Shown here: piece after piece, positions 38,201-46,743 of the stretch
Layout: each line of letters starts with the position of its first letter
How positions within the stretch are numbered: the stretch's first letter is position 1
DNA from: an uncultured Acidobacteriota bacterium
Lineage (GTDB): Bacteria; Acidobacteriota; CAIWXX01
Assembly (NCBI GenBank): GCA_903916735.1
Contig: CAIWXX010000028.1
Span: 62,001-126,000 of the forward strand
Length of the DNA stretch: 64,000 bases
Direction of reading: 5' to 3'
The notes under the pieces: model-generated
What the model saw: the letters and a program-made list of their open reading frames with translations, nothing else
Databases searched by the model: none
Told to the model about the DNA's origin: nothing
Made by a program: the position numbers and the translations under genes

Positions 38201-38947
38201 GGAGAACAGGATGGCGATGCCGGCTGCGTCCATGGCGTTGGCTGTGATGTGATAGCGACGCGCCATCTTCAATTCGCAGAAGACGAGCAGAGCGACGCCG
38301 ACAAAAACTCCGATGACCATCCGCACGGCCGGTGTCAGCCACCCCTGATCAATGGAATAGCGGAGGAAAAAGATCGCCGCCAAAACGAGCGCGATTCCTG
38401 CAATCCATGAAAACAGCTTCACACCGATCAGGCCTTCCCAGTCGAAAGCGGAGAGCCTGGAGGCGGGCGGAGCGGCACGTGGAGGCGGTATCAGCGGCGG
38501 CGGTGTCACAGGGCGAGGCTTTTCGGGAACGGCAGGAGGCCGTGGCGGCATTTCAAGAGCCGCTTTCTCAGGGGCTTTGTCGATAGGAGGGGCGGCACGT
38601 GGTGGAGTCGGCGGCGGCGGCAGTGGTGGTGGTGGTTGCACGAGGATTTCCGTTCTCGGTATCGCTGAGGCTGCGACACCGGCAAGCGGTAGAGCCTCCT
38701 CTCCATGCACCGCCGCATCCTGTTGAGCTTCGGCTGCCTCTGTGGCGCCCGGCGCATCCGGCACACTCGCTTTGCGGAACTGCTGTATCTCTTTTTGCTG
38801 TTCGCCAAGCATTCGCTGCAAGCGTGCGATCTGTGCCGAGAAGGATTGCAGAGTCGCTTCCATTTCCTCTTGCTTCCGCTGCAAATTCCTCGAATAGTTC
38901 AGCGCAATAAGCGAGAGCACAAGGGTGATGAGCACAAAAAATATCAT
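35207..38947 (-). CDS. DUF2339 family polytopic membrane protein
   Basis: A 1246-residue protein. It has an N-terminal anchor helix (MIFFVLITLVLSLIALNY), a short coiled coil (RKQEEMEATLQSF), a Pro-rich linker (about 70-160), then over thirty hydrophobic helices continuing to the C-terminus, as in DUF2339. I chose ATG at 38947; the 71 codons upstream belong to a dispersed repeat and look non-coding. It is translationally coupled to the DUF3999 gene. No catalytic motif is visible. An envelope role is only inferred from topology. Confidence 0.88.
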   Translation of the reverse strand: MIFFVLITLVLSLIALNYSRNLQRKQEEMEATLQSFSAQIARLQRMLGEQQKEIQQFRKASVPDAPGATEAAEAQQDAAVHGEEALPLAGVAASAIPRTEILVQPPPPLPPPPTPPRAAPPIDKAPEKAALEMPPRPPAVPEKPRPVTPPPLIPPPRAAPPASRLSAFDWEGLIGVKLFSWIAGIALVLAAIFFLRYSIDQGWLTPAVRMVIGVFVGVALLVFCELKMARRYHITANAMDAAGIAILFSTFFASHALWKLVDSIPAFGLMVLVTAVAVLLSIRHDSVFIALLGLLGGFATPALLSTGENKPFGLFGYLLLLNVGLAWVAYKKNWPHLTALSLVFTVLYQWGWVMKFLTAGQLPIAIGIFLLFPVISFAGLLLGSRDQTAKEKHPIFGKTVAAATTLPLLFAVYLSAIPAYGSQYGMLFGFLFVIDIGLAAIAIARGLDMLHVAGAISTVIVFAIWMNTSYSSNAWPGILIFVALCVILYAVAGMVARRFDRPFSDAAARASLTAPVLLFTFAALAAIEPATASPGLFFGVLFFLLAILAAVAIATEEGALYFIGALFAVAAEAVWSTRYLVPERLLPALIIYAGFGVFYLGVPMAARSFHKSLKPEGTGSIILLLSIGLLLFLAAGTVAQIALWGMALLLMILNLGLFIEGAAGHWPILRIFGIVLSWIVIAVWWWTATITAILIPALLVVAGFAVLVMGGNIWLQKRAGKETPESTSGLYLALAGHFFIFFVATQARLAVPPWPFLAILAVLDLAIGVAALYTRRTALHTAAVCASQVIIFAWIAAIHDAPWPQVSMYCSTAVAFFAIAWFFLARRVLTTSTQESDQNRFAQAPVAGLFLAQIVAILAAGTDQRIGMSALVPVHMILLVALFSMAWLTRWYTISIFSVVPTALAVVFWREAHPGLWQEEFAFAGAIYGAYIAFPLLLGDRVKKLIQPYVAAVLASAVFFFLARDAMLQGGFGGVIGLLPVSQAAIMLILLWRLLSLEPAGARQIGRLALISGTALAFITAAIPLQLEKQWITIGWALQAAAMTWLYRKIPHRGLLLWSTGLFIAVFVRLVFNTAVFDYHPRGDFPIWNWYLYGYLVSAAAFFAGARLLRRTEDRLGGIRLSNLLPAGATFLLFLLLNIEIADFYSSGSALTFNFSADLSQNLTYTIGWGLFAIGLLIAGIITASRGTRIASIILLSVTIFKCFVFDLWRLGGLFRVGSLAGLAICLALVAVLFQKFILGSKEKTT

Positions 38948-39083
38948 TGGATCACTGTCCTGGTTCGTTGAGATTATGATAGGGCCGATCCGGGAGTCAA
39001 ATCGATCTGGAGAGCCCCGGCTCCCGCGCCAATCCGGAAATCCGCCGGATTTCCGGTTATCGTGCGTTGGTTTTGGGGAGTGA

Positions 39084-39160
39084 GAAGTGAAAAGCAAAAA
39101 TAATAATTTCCGGAAACGCTTTAATTGATGTTTTCCCTCTCGCTTCTCACTGTCTGCCAT
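39084..39160 (-). repeat. Repeat family A, diverged inverted copy
   Basis: The minus strand reads AGGGAAAACATCAATTAAAGC and CGGAAATTATTA, corresponding to CCCTCAATCAAAACGCCT..GGGAAATTCTTA in copy 1, with GCAAAA tracts flanking it. It sits in the ~280-base divergent gap between the DUF2339 gene and the CDP-alcohol transferase. Confidence 0.45.
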
Positions 39161-39230
39161 CCTCGGACCCCATTTTTATCCCTGTTGCCTCTGAGCCCTA
39201 TTCAAGGTAATCTTCCCCCCTGCGGATCAT

Positions 39231-39902
39231 ATGGAAAAGCCGGGGTTCAAAGATGCGACTCGGGCTCAGGCGAGCCTCCTCGCTCCACTCGAAAAAAAAT
39301 GCCTCATCTGGTTTGCTCGCCATATGCCTGCCTGGATCAATTCGGACCACCTGACCATCATCGGCATCATGGGCATGTTGTTAGCGGGAGTCAGCTACTG
39401 GCTGGCACGCTGGAATCGCAACGCGCTGCTTCTCGCCATTTTTTTCCTGGCTGTTAATTGGTTCGGCGACAGCATGGATGGGACTCTCGCCCGCGTACGA
39501 CAGAAGCTCCGCCCGCGCTATGGCTTCTATGTCGATCACGTAGTCGATGCATTCGGCCAGTTTTTTCTACTGGGCGGCCTTGGGCTGTCCGGGTATATGA
39601 GCCCCTGGGTGGCGATGGGGTTCCTTATCGTATTTTACGTCCTCTCGATTGAGGTTTATCTTGCCACGTATTGCCTCGGCACTTTCCATCTTTCGCACTG
39701 GAAGCTGAGCCCCACTGAACTACGCGTGTTGCTGGCGATTGGCAACATCGCCTTATTTTATCATCCACGAGTAACGATTGCCGGCGGGCGATACCTTCTT
39801 TTCGACGTTGGTGGCGTCGCCGGGATGGTCGGAATGACCCTGATGCTCCTGGTCGCTGTCTGGAGGCATACTCGGACGCTTTACCGGGAGGAGCCCGTTT
39901 GA
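39231..39902 (+). CDS. CDP-alcohol phosphatidyltransferase family enzyme
   Basis: A 223-residue integral membrane enzyme. The signature D-x2-DG-x2-AR-x9-G-x3-D-x3-D is intact: DSMDGTLAR, then GFYVDHVVD. About six membrane helices are expected. The family transfers a phospho-alcohol from CDP-diacylglycerol or CDP-alcohol to an acceptor alcohol, including inositol, glycerol-phosphate and choline types; the acceptor is not evident. Its stop shares a base with the downstream GtrA gene (TGATG). Confidence 0.88.
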   Translation: MEKPGFKDATRAQASLLAPLEKKCLIWFARHMPAWINSDHLTIIGIMGMLLAGVSYWLARWNRNALLLAIFFLAVNWFGDSMDGTLARVRQKLRPRYGFYVDHVVDAFGQFFLLGGLGLSGYMSPWVAMGFLIVFYVLSIEVYLATYCLGTFHLSHWKLSPTELRVLLAIGNIALFYHPRVTIAGGRYLLFDVGGVAGMVGMTLMLLVAVWRHTRTLYREEPV

Positions 39903-40330
39903 TGGATCGCCTGTTCGGTTCTTTGGGCGACTTAAGCCGGCACTTCTGGAGATTCAACATCGTCGGGATTATCGGCATCGGTGTGCAACTGGCTGTCCTG
40001 ACGGCATTGGCCAACGGCCTTCGCATCAATTATCTCCTGGCGACGATGATCGCCGTTGAAGTGGCGGTGCTGCATAATTTCGCGTGGCATCAAAAATGGA
40101 CCTGGGTCGATCGTCTGGCGGAATCACGAGGGGAAGTGGCGGCACGGTTTTTATGGTTCAATCTGACGAACGGCGGGCTTTCCATCATCGGCAATCTCAT
40201 CCTGATGCGCATTTTTGTCGGGAAAGTACATCTTCACCTTATCCTGGCCAACATCATGACGATTGGAATCTGCTGGCTGGCCAACTTTCTCCTGAGTGAC
40301 CGGGTTGTTTTCCGGATGCGTGCAGCCTGA
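39902..40330 (+). CDS. GtrA-family membrane protein
   Basis: A 142-residue protein with four predicted membrane helices and the GtrA pattern F..VG..G......L..L; NF.W.. appears as HNFAWHQKWTW. GtrA proteins are usually linked to flipping or handling of polyprenyl-linked sugars. The ATG at 39902 overlaps the preceding gene by one base; a TTG one codon earlier is also possible. Coupling with a CDP-alcohol transferase suggests a shared lipid or lipid-linked glycan job. Confidence 0.85.
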   Translation: MDRLFGSLGDLSRHFWRFNIVGIIGIGVQLAVLTALANGLRINYLLATMIAVEVAVLHNFAWHQKWTWVDRLAESRGEVAARFLWFNLTNGGLSIIGNLILMRIFVGKVHLHLILANIMTIGICWLANFLLSDRVVFRMRAA

Positions 40331-40540
40331 CCTGGCGGAGCCGGAACCAGAGACGGTGGCCGCACCACCCAAGACTCCGGACCTCTCAGGAAGCCAGGAA
40401 GGGAGGAATGCAGGAACGGAAGGCGGGTGTGCTGGCAATGGTCGGTTCGTTCCTGGTTTCTTTATTTTCTGCATTCCTAAGAGGTTCGGATGGGATCTTG
40501 CATGTTCCGAAGATCTTGCCATTTCGTGTCGACATTTCGC
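40328..40540 (+). repeat. Dispersed repeat family B, copy 2
   Basis: Begins CCTGACCTGGCGGAGCCGGA, contains GGACCTCTCAGGAAGCCAGGAA and later GCATTCCTAAGAGG, an inverted pair, and ends near TTGCCATTTCGTG. Its middle differs from copies 1 and 3. It starts inside the stop codon region of the GtrA gene and fills the gap to the SDR gene. Confidence 0.75.
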
Positions 40541-40576
40541 CGTTGAGACACTAAAGTTCACGAGGGAAGCTTGAAA

Positions 40577-41464
40577 ATGGACAGATTGAAGAGCCGGGTT
40601 GTGGTTGTGACCGGGGCGTCGTCTGGAATCGGCGCCGAGTGCGCTCGTTCGCTGGCTCAGGAAGGCGCGCATGTTGTGATGTCGGCGCGGCGATCCGATC
40701 GCCTTGCCGACCTCCACGACGAGATCGCCTTTGCCGGCCATGGCGAGACGACCGTGGTGGCAGCGGATATCACGCGGCCCGGAGATCGTGAGCACCTTGT
40801 CAATGAGACAATGTCTCGTTTCGGGAGGATCGATGGGCTCGTTAATAACGCAGGGTATGGTCAGCCGGGACCGGTCGAAATTGTTCCAATCGAACGAGTT
40901 CGGCAGAACTTCGAGACGAACGTGTTTTCACTGATCGCACTGACACAGCTTGTTATTCCAATCATGCGGACTCAGGGCAGCGGCCGGATTATCAACATCG
41001 GATCGGTTGCCGGCAAAATTGCCCGGCCCTACTCATCGATTTATGATGCCACGAAACATGCGTTGGAGGCCATCTCCGATGGCATGCGCTGTGAATTAGC
41101 CCCCTTTGGAATCACCGTCAGCCTCATCCGGCCCGGCATTGTCACAACCAATTTTTTAAGCGTTTCCCGCGATTCGTATCGAGAAACAAATGGTGACTAC
41201 TCTCTCTATCCGGGCTTTTTGAGCACGGTTGAGAGAGAATATGCGGATATCCTGTACATTGCCGGAAGCCCCGAAAGTATCGCACAGAAGATTGTCCGTG
41301 CACTCATCTCCAAGCACCCCTCAGCACGCTACGCAGCGCCCGGCCACGCTCATCTGCTGCTCGCCCTGGAATGGCTCCTTCCAGATCGGCTCATGGAGGC
41401 TCTCATCCGCCGCTTTGGCCAACCACCGGGAAAAGCAAAAAGCAAGAAAGATGAAGTGTCCTAA
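40577..41464 (+). CDS. Short-chain dehydrogenase/reductase
   Basis: A 295-residue classical SDR. Residues GASSGIGAE form the cofactor loop, NNAGYG the core, IGSVAG contains the catalytic Ser, and YDATK is the YxxxK motif. ARRSDRL after beta-2 suggests NADP(H). The C-terminal ~100 residues (ESIAQKIVRALISKHPSARY) are like SDR enzymes acting on lipid or sterol substrates. ATG at 40577 has GGGA nine bases upstream; a TTG two codons earlier is possible. Substrate unknown. Confidence 0.9.
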   Translation: MDRLKSRVVVVTGASSGIGAECARSLAQEGAHVVMSARRSDRLADLHDEIAFAGHGETTVVAADITRPGDREHLVNETMSRFGRIDGLVNNAGYGQPGPVEIVPIERVRQNFETNVFSLIALTQLVIPIMRTQGSGRIINIGSVAGKIARPYSSIYDATKHALEAISDGMRCELAPFGITVSLIRPGIVTTNFLSVSRDSYRETNGDYSLYPGFLSTVEREYADILYIAGSPESIAQKIVRALISKHPSARYAAPGHAHLLLALEWLLPDRLMEALIRRFGQPPGKAKSKKDEVS

Positions 41465-41628
41465 ATCCGCCGCTTTAGCCGCACGGAATTTGTCGGAGTG
41501 CGACGATCGTCACCCGGACGCCGATTCAATTCCGATCAATGCTGTATCGTCAACTTCCTTTCTTGAGCAATCTGCCGCCATCAACTCTTTGCCAGCACTT
41601 CATCAGTTGTTCATTCCGGGAAATCAAT

Positions 41629-41655
41629 GGAACATTGCTAAGATCCGGCGCGTAA
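41629..41655 (+). promoter_or_regulatory. Possible ECF-sigma promoter
   Basis: GGAAC at 41629-41633, a 17-base spacer, then CGTAA at 41651-41655, as for many ECF-type promoters. It would start transcription about 30 bases before the ECF sigma gene and allow autoregulation. The pattern is short, so chance is a real alternative. Confidence 0.35.
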
Positions 41656-41690
41656 GTTGGATGAACGGAACGCCGGCAAGAGAGGCGCGA

Positions 41691-42260
41691 ATGAACTCAG
41701 ACGGGGCCGACGCAGAACAGGAATTGATCCGGCGGCTGAAGACCGGGGATGTGGATGCTTTGGGAGAATTAATGGACTGCCATGGTGAAAACCTCATGCG
41801 ATACCTGCACGCAATACTTGGCCGAAAAGAGATGGCGGAAGACGTCTTTCAAGATACCTGGCTGCGAGTGATGCAGAAGGCCGGCTCTTTCCGAACAGGG
41901 AATCCTGTTGCACCATGGCTTTTCAGGATCGCGCGCAATCACGCATACGATATGCTTCGGCGCGACAGGAATCGCTGGCTTTCGTTGAATGATGGTATGG
42001 GCGTATCGGCCACTGCCGAAGAAGCTGATGCGCAGGGCTTTTCGGAACAATATGAACGCCGGGAGTTGGTCGAACGGCTTCTGCCGAAACTCGACCCGGG
42101 TTTTCGCGAGATTTTATGGCTGAGGTTTTTTCATGATGAATCCTATGACAGTCTCGCCAAAATCCTCGGCATTCCGATTGGAACCGTCAAGAGCAGGCTC
42201 CGGCGAGCCCTGGATCAACTGGCATCGGTCTCGCGCGATTTGGAAGGAGTCAACATATGA
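41691..42260 (+). CDS. ECF-type RNA polymerase sigma factor
   Basis: A 189-residue sigma-70 family factor of the ECF class. Region 2 covers about 24-94 (EDVFQDTWLRVM, WLFRIARNHAYDMLRR) and region 4 about 130-180 (FREILWLRFFHDESYDSLAKILGIPIGTVKSRLRRALDQL pieces). ATG at 41691 follows AGAGG; the frame is open far upstream through the SDR gene, but that part is not homologous. It overlaps the anti-sigma gene by four bases, the standard arrangement. Confidence 0.93.
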   Translation: MNSDGADAEQELIRRLKTGDVDALGELMDCHGENLMRYLHAILGRKEMAEDVFQDTWLRVMQKAGSFRTGNPVAPWLFRIARNHAYDMLRRDRNRWLSLNDGMGVSATAEEADAQGFSEQYERRELVERLLPKLDPGFREILWLRFFHDESYDSLAKILGIPIGTVKSRLRRALDQLASVSRDLEGVNI

Positions 42261-42754
42261 CCGACAGCGGAAATAAATGTCCTGAGATTCAAAAGGCATT
42301 GCTGGACGGCGTTGCCGATGGTGGACGAACCTGGAGCCCGCCGGCCGATTTGCTGGTTCACATTCATCGGTGTGAGGAGTGCAGCCGTTATTTGAGAGGC
42401 CTCATGATGACGGGCGATCTTTTCAACAGATCTGATCTCTATTCCGTGGCCTTGCGACAGGGAACCTTGAGAAGGGTACGGCAACAATCCGATTCTCGAA
42501 TAGACTGGGGTTCGAAATTCATACCACTCTGGGCGATCCTGGCGACCGGGTTTTCTTTTGTCATCCCTGTATGGGTTCTCATGCATATCTTCAACGCCTG
42601 GCTGCAATCACCTGTTGTGTCGTTGTGCATTTCGTTGACGGCTCAGACGATGATAGGGATCGTCATCAGTTGCGTGTGCGGGGTCTTCTTTGTCGGAAAT
42701 AGTTCTCGATCCGTCACCGTGCGTAGCTTATCCTTGGAGGAAAATCATGCATAA
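42257..42754 (+). CDS. Zinc-finger anti-sigma factor
   Basis: A 165-residue protein with a ZAS-type H-x3-C-x2-C motif (HIHRCEEC, about 35-42) in a cytoplasmic N-terminus, followed by two membrane helices (about 91-110 and 120-150). It should hold the upstream ECF factor inactive at the membrane. Overlaps the sigma gene by four bases and the next gene by eight. Confidence 0.85.
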   Translation: MTDSGNKCPEIQKALLDGVADGGRTWSPPADLLVHIHRCEECSRYLRGLMMTGDLFNRSDLYSVALRQGTLRRVRQQSDSRIDWGSKFIPLWAILATGFSFVIPVWVLMHIFNAWLQSPVVSLCISLTAQTMIGIVISCVCGVFFVGNSSRSVTVRSLSLEENHA

Positions 42755-43220
42755 GAAGCTCGTCAAGAAACTTGTCATATATTATTTGCTGTCTCTTATC
42801 CTGCTCTGCAGCTCGTTCGCTTTCGTCTTTTTCACCAATCAACATCCCGAATTACCTCTTTTAGTATTTATCTTCTTTGGCTGTGTCGTCGGGATGGCCA
42901 TTCTCTTTCTCAACATTGGAATCGGCCATTTCGTGTACCATGATTCCAAATCACGAGGCATGAATTGTGTGCTCTGGACGTTGGCGGCAATTTTCGTGCC
43001 CTATCTCATCGGGATTATCATCTATCTGGTCGTGAGAACCCCGATTCTTATTATCTGCCCGGCGTGTGGAGCGGTTTCGCCTCATATGGCCTCATTTTGT
43101 GCCAAATGTGGTCATCCCTTGCAATCACGGTGCACACAATGCCATGCTTCGTTGCGCGACACAGACATCTTCTGTCCGAATTGCGGGGCACGTGTAAATC
43201 CGGTCGCGGATCATCAATAA
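42747..43220 (+). CDS. Membrane protein with C-terminal double zinc ribbon
   Basis: A 157-residue protein with three hydrophobic helices (about 8-28, 36-60 and 75-98) and two C-terminal zinc ribbons: CPACG...CAKCG and CTQC...CPNCG. GGAGG lies eight bases before the ATG, which is nested in the end of the anti-sigma gene. It is third in the ECF operon, so it may sense or transmit the same signal; that is inference. Confidence 0.82.
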   Translation: MHKKLVKKLVIYYLLSLILLCSSFAFVFFTNQHPELPLLVFIFFGCVVGMAILFLNIGIGHFVYHDSKSRGMNCVLWTLAAIFVPYLIGIIIYLVVRTPILIICPACGAVSPHMASFCAKCGHPLQSRCTQCHASLRDTDIFCPNCGARVNPVADHQ

Positions 43221-43270
43221 TCGGAATCAGCCGAGCTGTCTTGAGACGACATGCTTTTGAAGGCGCCCGC

Positions 43271-44647
43271 TTAACGATTCCTTGATCCGATCCGCCTGTA
43301 GAGCACCATGCGCCTCTGATCGGATCGGAAGATTTCGGCCGTTTCATATGATGACGTGAACCATCCATCGGCTTCGAGTCTCGATGCGATGTCGCTCGCC
43401 AGCAGAAGATAATCAGATTGAACATGGCGGATCGCGCCGATGAAGTCGAGTCGGGCGCGGTAGCCGACGAGTGCCGGCGTGATGAGACCCGCGAAGTCAT
43501 CGACTCGCAGGTGCGAATAATAGCCGAGATACCCAATGTCCTTGATGAAGAGCGTCGATCCTGCAGGAGCGATATGACCGACGGCGCTGCCGGTGCTGTG
43601 CAGGAACGCGCCCAGAGCCACGGATTCCTTCAAATCCCTCTGGTACATTCTCAGAATTCCGAAAAGAGACGCTGCTGCAAGAAGGGAGAAAGCGATGGGG
43701 GCGAGCCGGCGGAGCCTCTGCAATTGAAACATACCTGATAGACCTGCGGCTGCCAGCGGGAGGTACCCGATAGAAGCCGGCGGGTAATACCACGGATGCA
43801 GCTGAGATCGAGTCAACGTATAGGCAAGGATGTAAGCGGCGGCGAAGAATGACCAGGCGGAGAACAATTCGCGCCGCGCCCAGAAGATCGCGCATGCCGC
43901 CGATATGAGGAGAAGAGCGCCGATGGGAGTCCCGGGGTGGAAAAAGCCCTTGATGAGAATATTGACGATCGCATCGAAAAGTCCGGTTTTGGGGAGAGCG
44001 GCTTTCGCGAAGACGGATTGGGGAATCGGGTTGCCGAAGTAAAGCCCCGCGAAGATCGTCCACGGCGCCAGGATGAGCACCATGATGAGCATCGACAGCC
44101 ATGGCATCTTCCGTCGACGAAAAAGGTGGTGAACAAAGAGAACGAGTACGAGCAACCCCGCGTCGATGCGGATGAGAACAGCGATGGCTGATATAGCCGC
44201 CGATGCTGTGAGCTGCTCTTTTTCATAAAAATACAGCGCCAGTGCAATGGCACAGCAAAAGAGGCCGGTTTCCATTCCCGATGCCGACCAAAAGGCGTTC
44301 ATCGGGCTGAGGGCGTAGAGAGTCGGTGCCAACATGAGCCGGTCGGCATGCGGGCGGCGAGAGAGAATCGGTGCCACGAGGCTGTCGGCGATGACGTTGA
44401 GGAGCGGCCCGACAAGCATGGGCTTTAACCCGATGAGGGCGCAGAAAGCCAGTATCAGCGTGTAGAGAGGAGTGGTGACACCGAGGATGTGTTCGCCTGG
44501 ATTGTAGACAAACCCAAGGCCCGCAGCGATGTTTTCGGCGTATCGATACGTAATGAAGGCATCGTCGGTTGTTTGGGCCATGAAAGGATAACGCGCCATA
44601 ACCGAGACGACGAAAAGCAGCATCAGAATTTTATGTGATTGCTTCAT
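43271..44647 (-). CDS. GT-C-like polytopic membrane protein
   Basis: A 458-residue protein with about ten membrane helices. The N-terminal DDAFITYRYAENIAAGLGF contains the acidic pair usual in the first periplasmic loop of lipid-linked sugar transferases, followed by NPGE and TTPLYTL. The C-terminus is a soluble domain. Probably a glycosyltransferase using a polyprenyl-phosphate sugar donor, acting on the outer face of the inner membrane; acceptor unknown. Confidence 0.75.
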   Translation of the reverse strand: MKQSHKILMLLFVVSVMARYPFMAQTTDDAFITYRYAENIAAGLGFVYNPGEHILGVTTPLYTLILAFCALIGLKPMLVGPLLNVIADSLVAPILSRRPHADRLMLAPTLYALSPMNAFWSASGMETGLFCCAIALALYFYEKEQLTASAAISAIAVLIRIDAGLLVLVLFVHHLFRRRKMPWLSMLIMVLILAPWTIFAGLYFGNPIPQSVFAKAALPKTGLFDAIVNILIKGFFHPGTPIGALLLISAACAIFWARRELFSAWSFFAAAYILAYTLTRSQLHPWYYPPASIGYLPLAAAGLSGMFQLQRLRRLAPIAFSLLAAASLFGILRMYQRDLKESVALGAFLHSTGSAVGHIAPAGSTLFIKDIGYLGYYSHLRVDDFAGLITPALVGYRARLDFIGAIRHVQSDYLLLASDIASRLEADGWFTSSYETAEIFRSDQRRMVLYRRIGSRNR

Positions 44648-44727
44648 CAGTTAATTCTATTTCAGGGCCATTCCTGCAGTCCATGTGATTTTTGCAATGG
44701 TTCGACCTGATGGTAGCGTTGTTTGCC

Positions 44728-44756
44728 TTGACACATTTATGGTTCGGCCCTAGATT
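44728..44756 (+). promoter_or_regulatory. Sigma-70 promoter for fhs
   Basis: TTGACA (44728-44733), 17-base spacer, TAGATT (44751-44756). It lies about 150 bases upstream of the fhs start codon and leaves a leader of about 145 nt. Confidence 0.6.
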
Positions 44757-44780
44757 CAATCTATGACCCGCAAGACGTCG

Positions 44781-44808
44781 TCTGCGAGGTGAACAGTCAC
44801 CTTGCAGA
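44781..44808 (+). other. Stable hairpin in the fhs leader
   Basis: TCTGCGAGGTG-aacagt-CACCTTGCAGA forms an 11-bp stem with one G-U pair and a six-base loop. No U-run follows, so it is not a terminator. It lies about 100 bases before the fhs start and just after the predicted transcription start. Confidence 0.55.
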
Positions 44809-44908
44809 TACTCCGGTTGCATGGCGATGTCGACGTGAAAGTGAAATCATCCTCGGAAAAACACTCAACATCAGCGCCTGAACTTTTGAAAAGCGCATAG
44901 GAGGAAAC

Positions 44909-46552
44909 ATGAGCAATGAACCTACACCCCGCCCGATTGTGGACATCGCATCGGATCTCGGTATTCAGCGGGACCATGTTGTTCTCTATGGCAATGATAA
45001 GGCAAAAATCAAGCTTGATGCATTAAACTCGGGGAGGCCGTGGGGCAAGCTCGTTCTCGTTTCGGCCATTACGCCGACCGATGCAGGAGAGGGAAAAACA
45101 ACGACCTCGATCGGCCTCGCTCAGGGCCTCGCCGCCATCGGACAGCATGCCTGCCTGGCGTTGCGCGAACCATCGTTGGGGCCAACCTTCGGCCTCAAGG
45201 GCGGCGCCACCGGCGGAGGCAAATCGCGCATCGTGCCCGAAGCCGACATCAATCTCCATTTCACGGGCGATTTCCATGCGATCTCGACGGCCCACAATCT
45301 GCTCGCAGCCATTCTCGATAATCACATCCACCACGGCAATGCGCTCGGCATCGATCCTCGTCGCGTCCTCTGGCGCCGCGTCATCGACATGAATGACCGC
45401 GCTTTGCGGCACGTCGTCATCGGGCTCGGAGGTGTGCTCGAGGGTGTGCCTCGTGAAACCGGCTTTGACATTACGCCGGCCTCGGAAATCATGGCCGCTC
45501 TCTGCCTCGCCGAAGAGGCCGACGATCTGAGGCAGAGGCTTTCGCGCATCATCGTCGCCCTGACCTCCGATAAGACCCCTGTCACGGCTGCCGATCTGAA
45601 GGCTGTCGGTGCGATGATGGTGGTTCTCAAGGACACAATTATGCCCAATCTCGTGCAGACGATGGAAGGCGTGCCGGCCTTCGTGCATGGTGGTCCTTTT
45701 GCGAATATCGCTCACGGCTGCAACTCAGTGATCGCCACCAAGATGGCTTTGGCCCATTCGGATTGGGTCGTGACAGAAGCCGGTTTCGGGTTTGATCTCG
45801 GCGCCGAAAAATTCTTCGACATCAAGTGCATATCGGCCGGTCTCGACACCGCCGCCGTCGTCCTCGTCGCCACCGTCCGCGCTCTCAAGCTGCATGGCGG
45901 AGTCGACAAGACGGCTCTGACAGCGCCCGATCCGGCCGCGGTTGAACGCGGTATCAGCAACTTGGTTAAGCATATCGAAAATATTCGTCATTTCTGCGAA
46001 CCTCCTGTGGTCGCGCTCAATCGCTTTGCCACCGACACCGAGGATGAGATCGCCGTCGTGCGGAAAGCGTGCGAAGCGATGGGCGCAACTTTCGCTGTTT
46101 CCGATGTGTTTTCGCGCGGCGGTGACGGCGGCCGGGAACTGGCTGAAGCCGTCATGACCTATTCGGAAAAGCGATCCCGGCATTTTTGCCCCCTCTATTT
46201 GTGGACGGAACCGATTATAACGAAGATGTTGCGAATCGCGCGTGTCATCTATGGCGCTCGCGAAGTGATCTGGAGCAAGGAAGCGGAGAAAGATCTTGAG
46301 TTGATCAAGAAGTTCGGGTACGAAGATCTGCCGCTGTGCGTGGCGAAAACCCAGAAGTCTCTTTCGGACGATCCACAATTGCTCGGGCGGCCTGCGGACT
46401 TTGAAATCCATGTGAGAAACGTCGTTCTGGCCGCCGGCGCCGGCTACCTCGTCCCCATGCTTGGAGATATCATGCGGATGCCGGGCCTGCCGGTTTCACC
46501 ACAGGCGGAGCGTATGGATTTGGTCAACGGCTCGGTTGTGGGCATGATGTAA
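44909..46552 (+). CDS. fhs: Formate--tetrahydrofolate ligase
   Basis: Makes 10-formyl-THF from formate, ATP and THF. The 547-residue product has the P-loop TDAGEGKTTTSIGLAQGL, EPSLGPTFGLKGGATGGG, DINLHFTGDFHAI, NLLAAILDNHIHHGN and later GFDLGAEKF, all family signatures; length is normal. Starts at ATG behind GGAGG. folD follows 190 bases downstream, completing conversion to methylene-THF, so this is a C1 module. Confidence 0.97.
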   Translation: MSNEPTPRPIVDIASDLGIQRDHVVLYGNDKAKIKLDALNSGRPWGKLVLVSAITPTDAGEGKTTTSIGLAQGLAAIGQHACLALREPSLGPTFGLKGGATGGGKSRIVPEADINLHFTGDFHAISTAHNLLAAILDNHIHHGNALGIDPRRVLWRRVIDMNDRALRHVVIGLGGVLEGVPRETGFDITPASEIMAALCLAEEADDLRQRLSRIIVALTSDKTPVTAADLKAVGAMMVVLKDTIMPNLVQTMEGVPAFVHGGPFANIAHGCNSVIATKMALAHSDWVVTEAGFGFDLGAEKFFDIKCISAGLDTAAVVLVATVRALKLHGGVDKTALTAPDPAAVERGISNLVKHIENIRHFCEPPVVALNRFATDTEDEIAVVRKACEAMGATFAVSDVFSRGGDGGRELAEAVMTYSEKRSRHFCPLYLWTEPIITKMLRIARVIYGAREVIWSKEAEKDLELIKKFGYEDLPLCVAKTQKSLSDDPQLLGRPADFEIHVRNVVLAAGAGYLVPMLGDIMRMPGLPVSPQAERMDLVNGSVVGMM

Positions 46553-46743
46553 CGGAAGAAGTCGCTGTTCAAGTAGAGAATGAGACACCTGCCGATCAAT
46601 CGGAGCAGTCCCCGTTGATGAGATCCCACACCTCCTCGTTGACACCCACAAGTGATCTCCTTGCAGCGGCATGAACCTGCAAGGAGAACCCGCGCATGAG
46701 TTGATCATTCCGTTCATTGGCTGGTAGACTGTGATGGAAAATT

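Noticed and set aside
38948-39160. N-terminal extension of the DUF2339 protein
   Set aside because: These 71 codons cross repeat family A and give implausible basic sequence; the ATG at 38947 starts with the expected anchor helix.
44757-44908. THF riboswitch upstream of fhs
   Set aside because: The leader has a single stable stem-loop but not the conserved pseudoknot elements of the known THF riboswitch classes as far as I can see.
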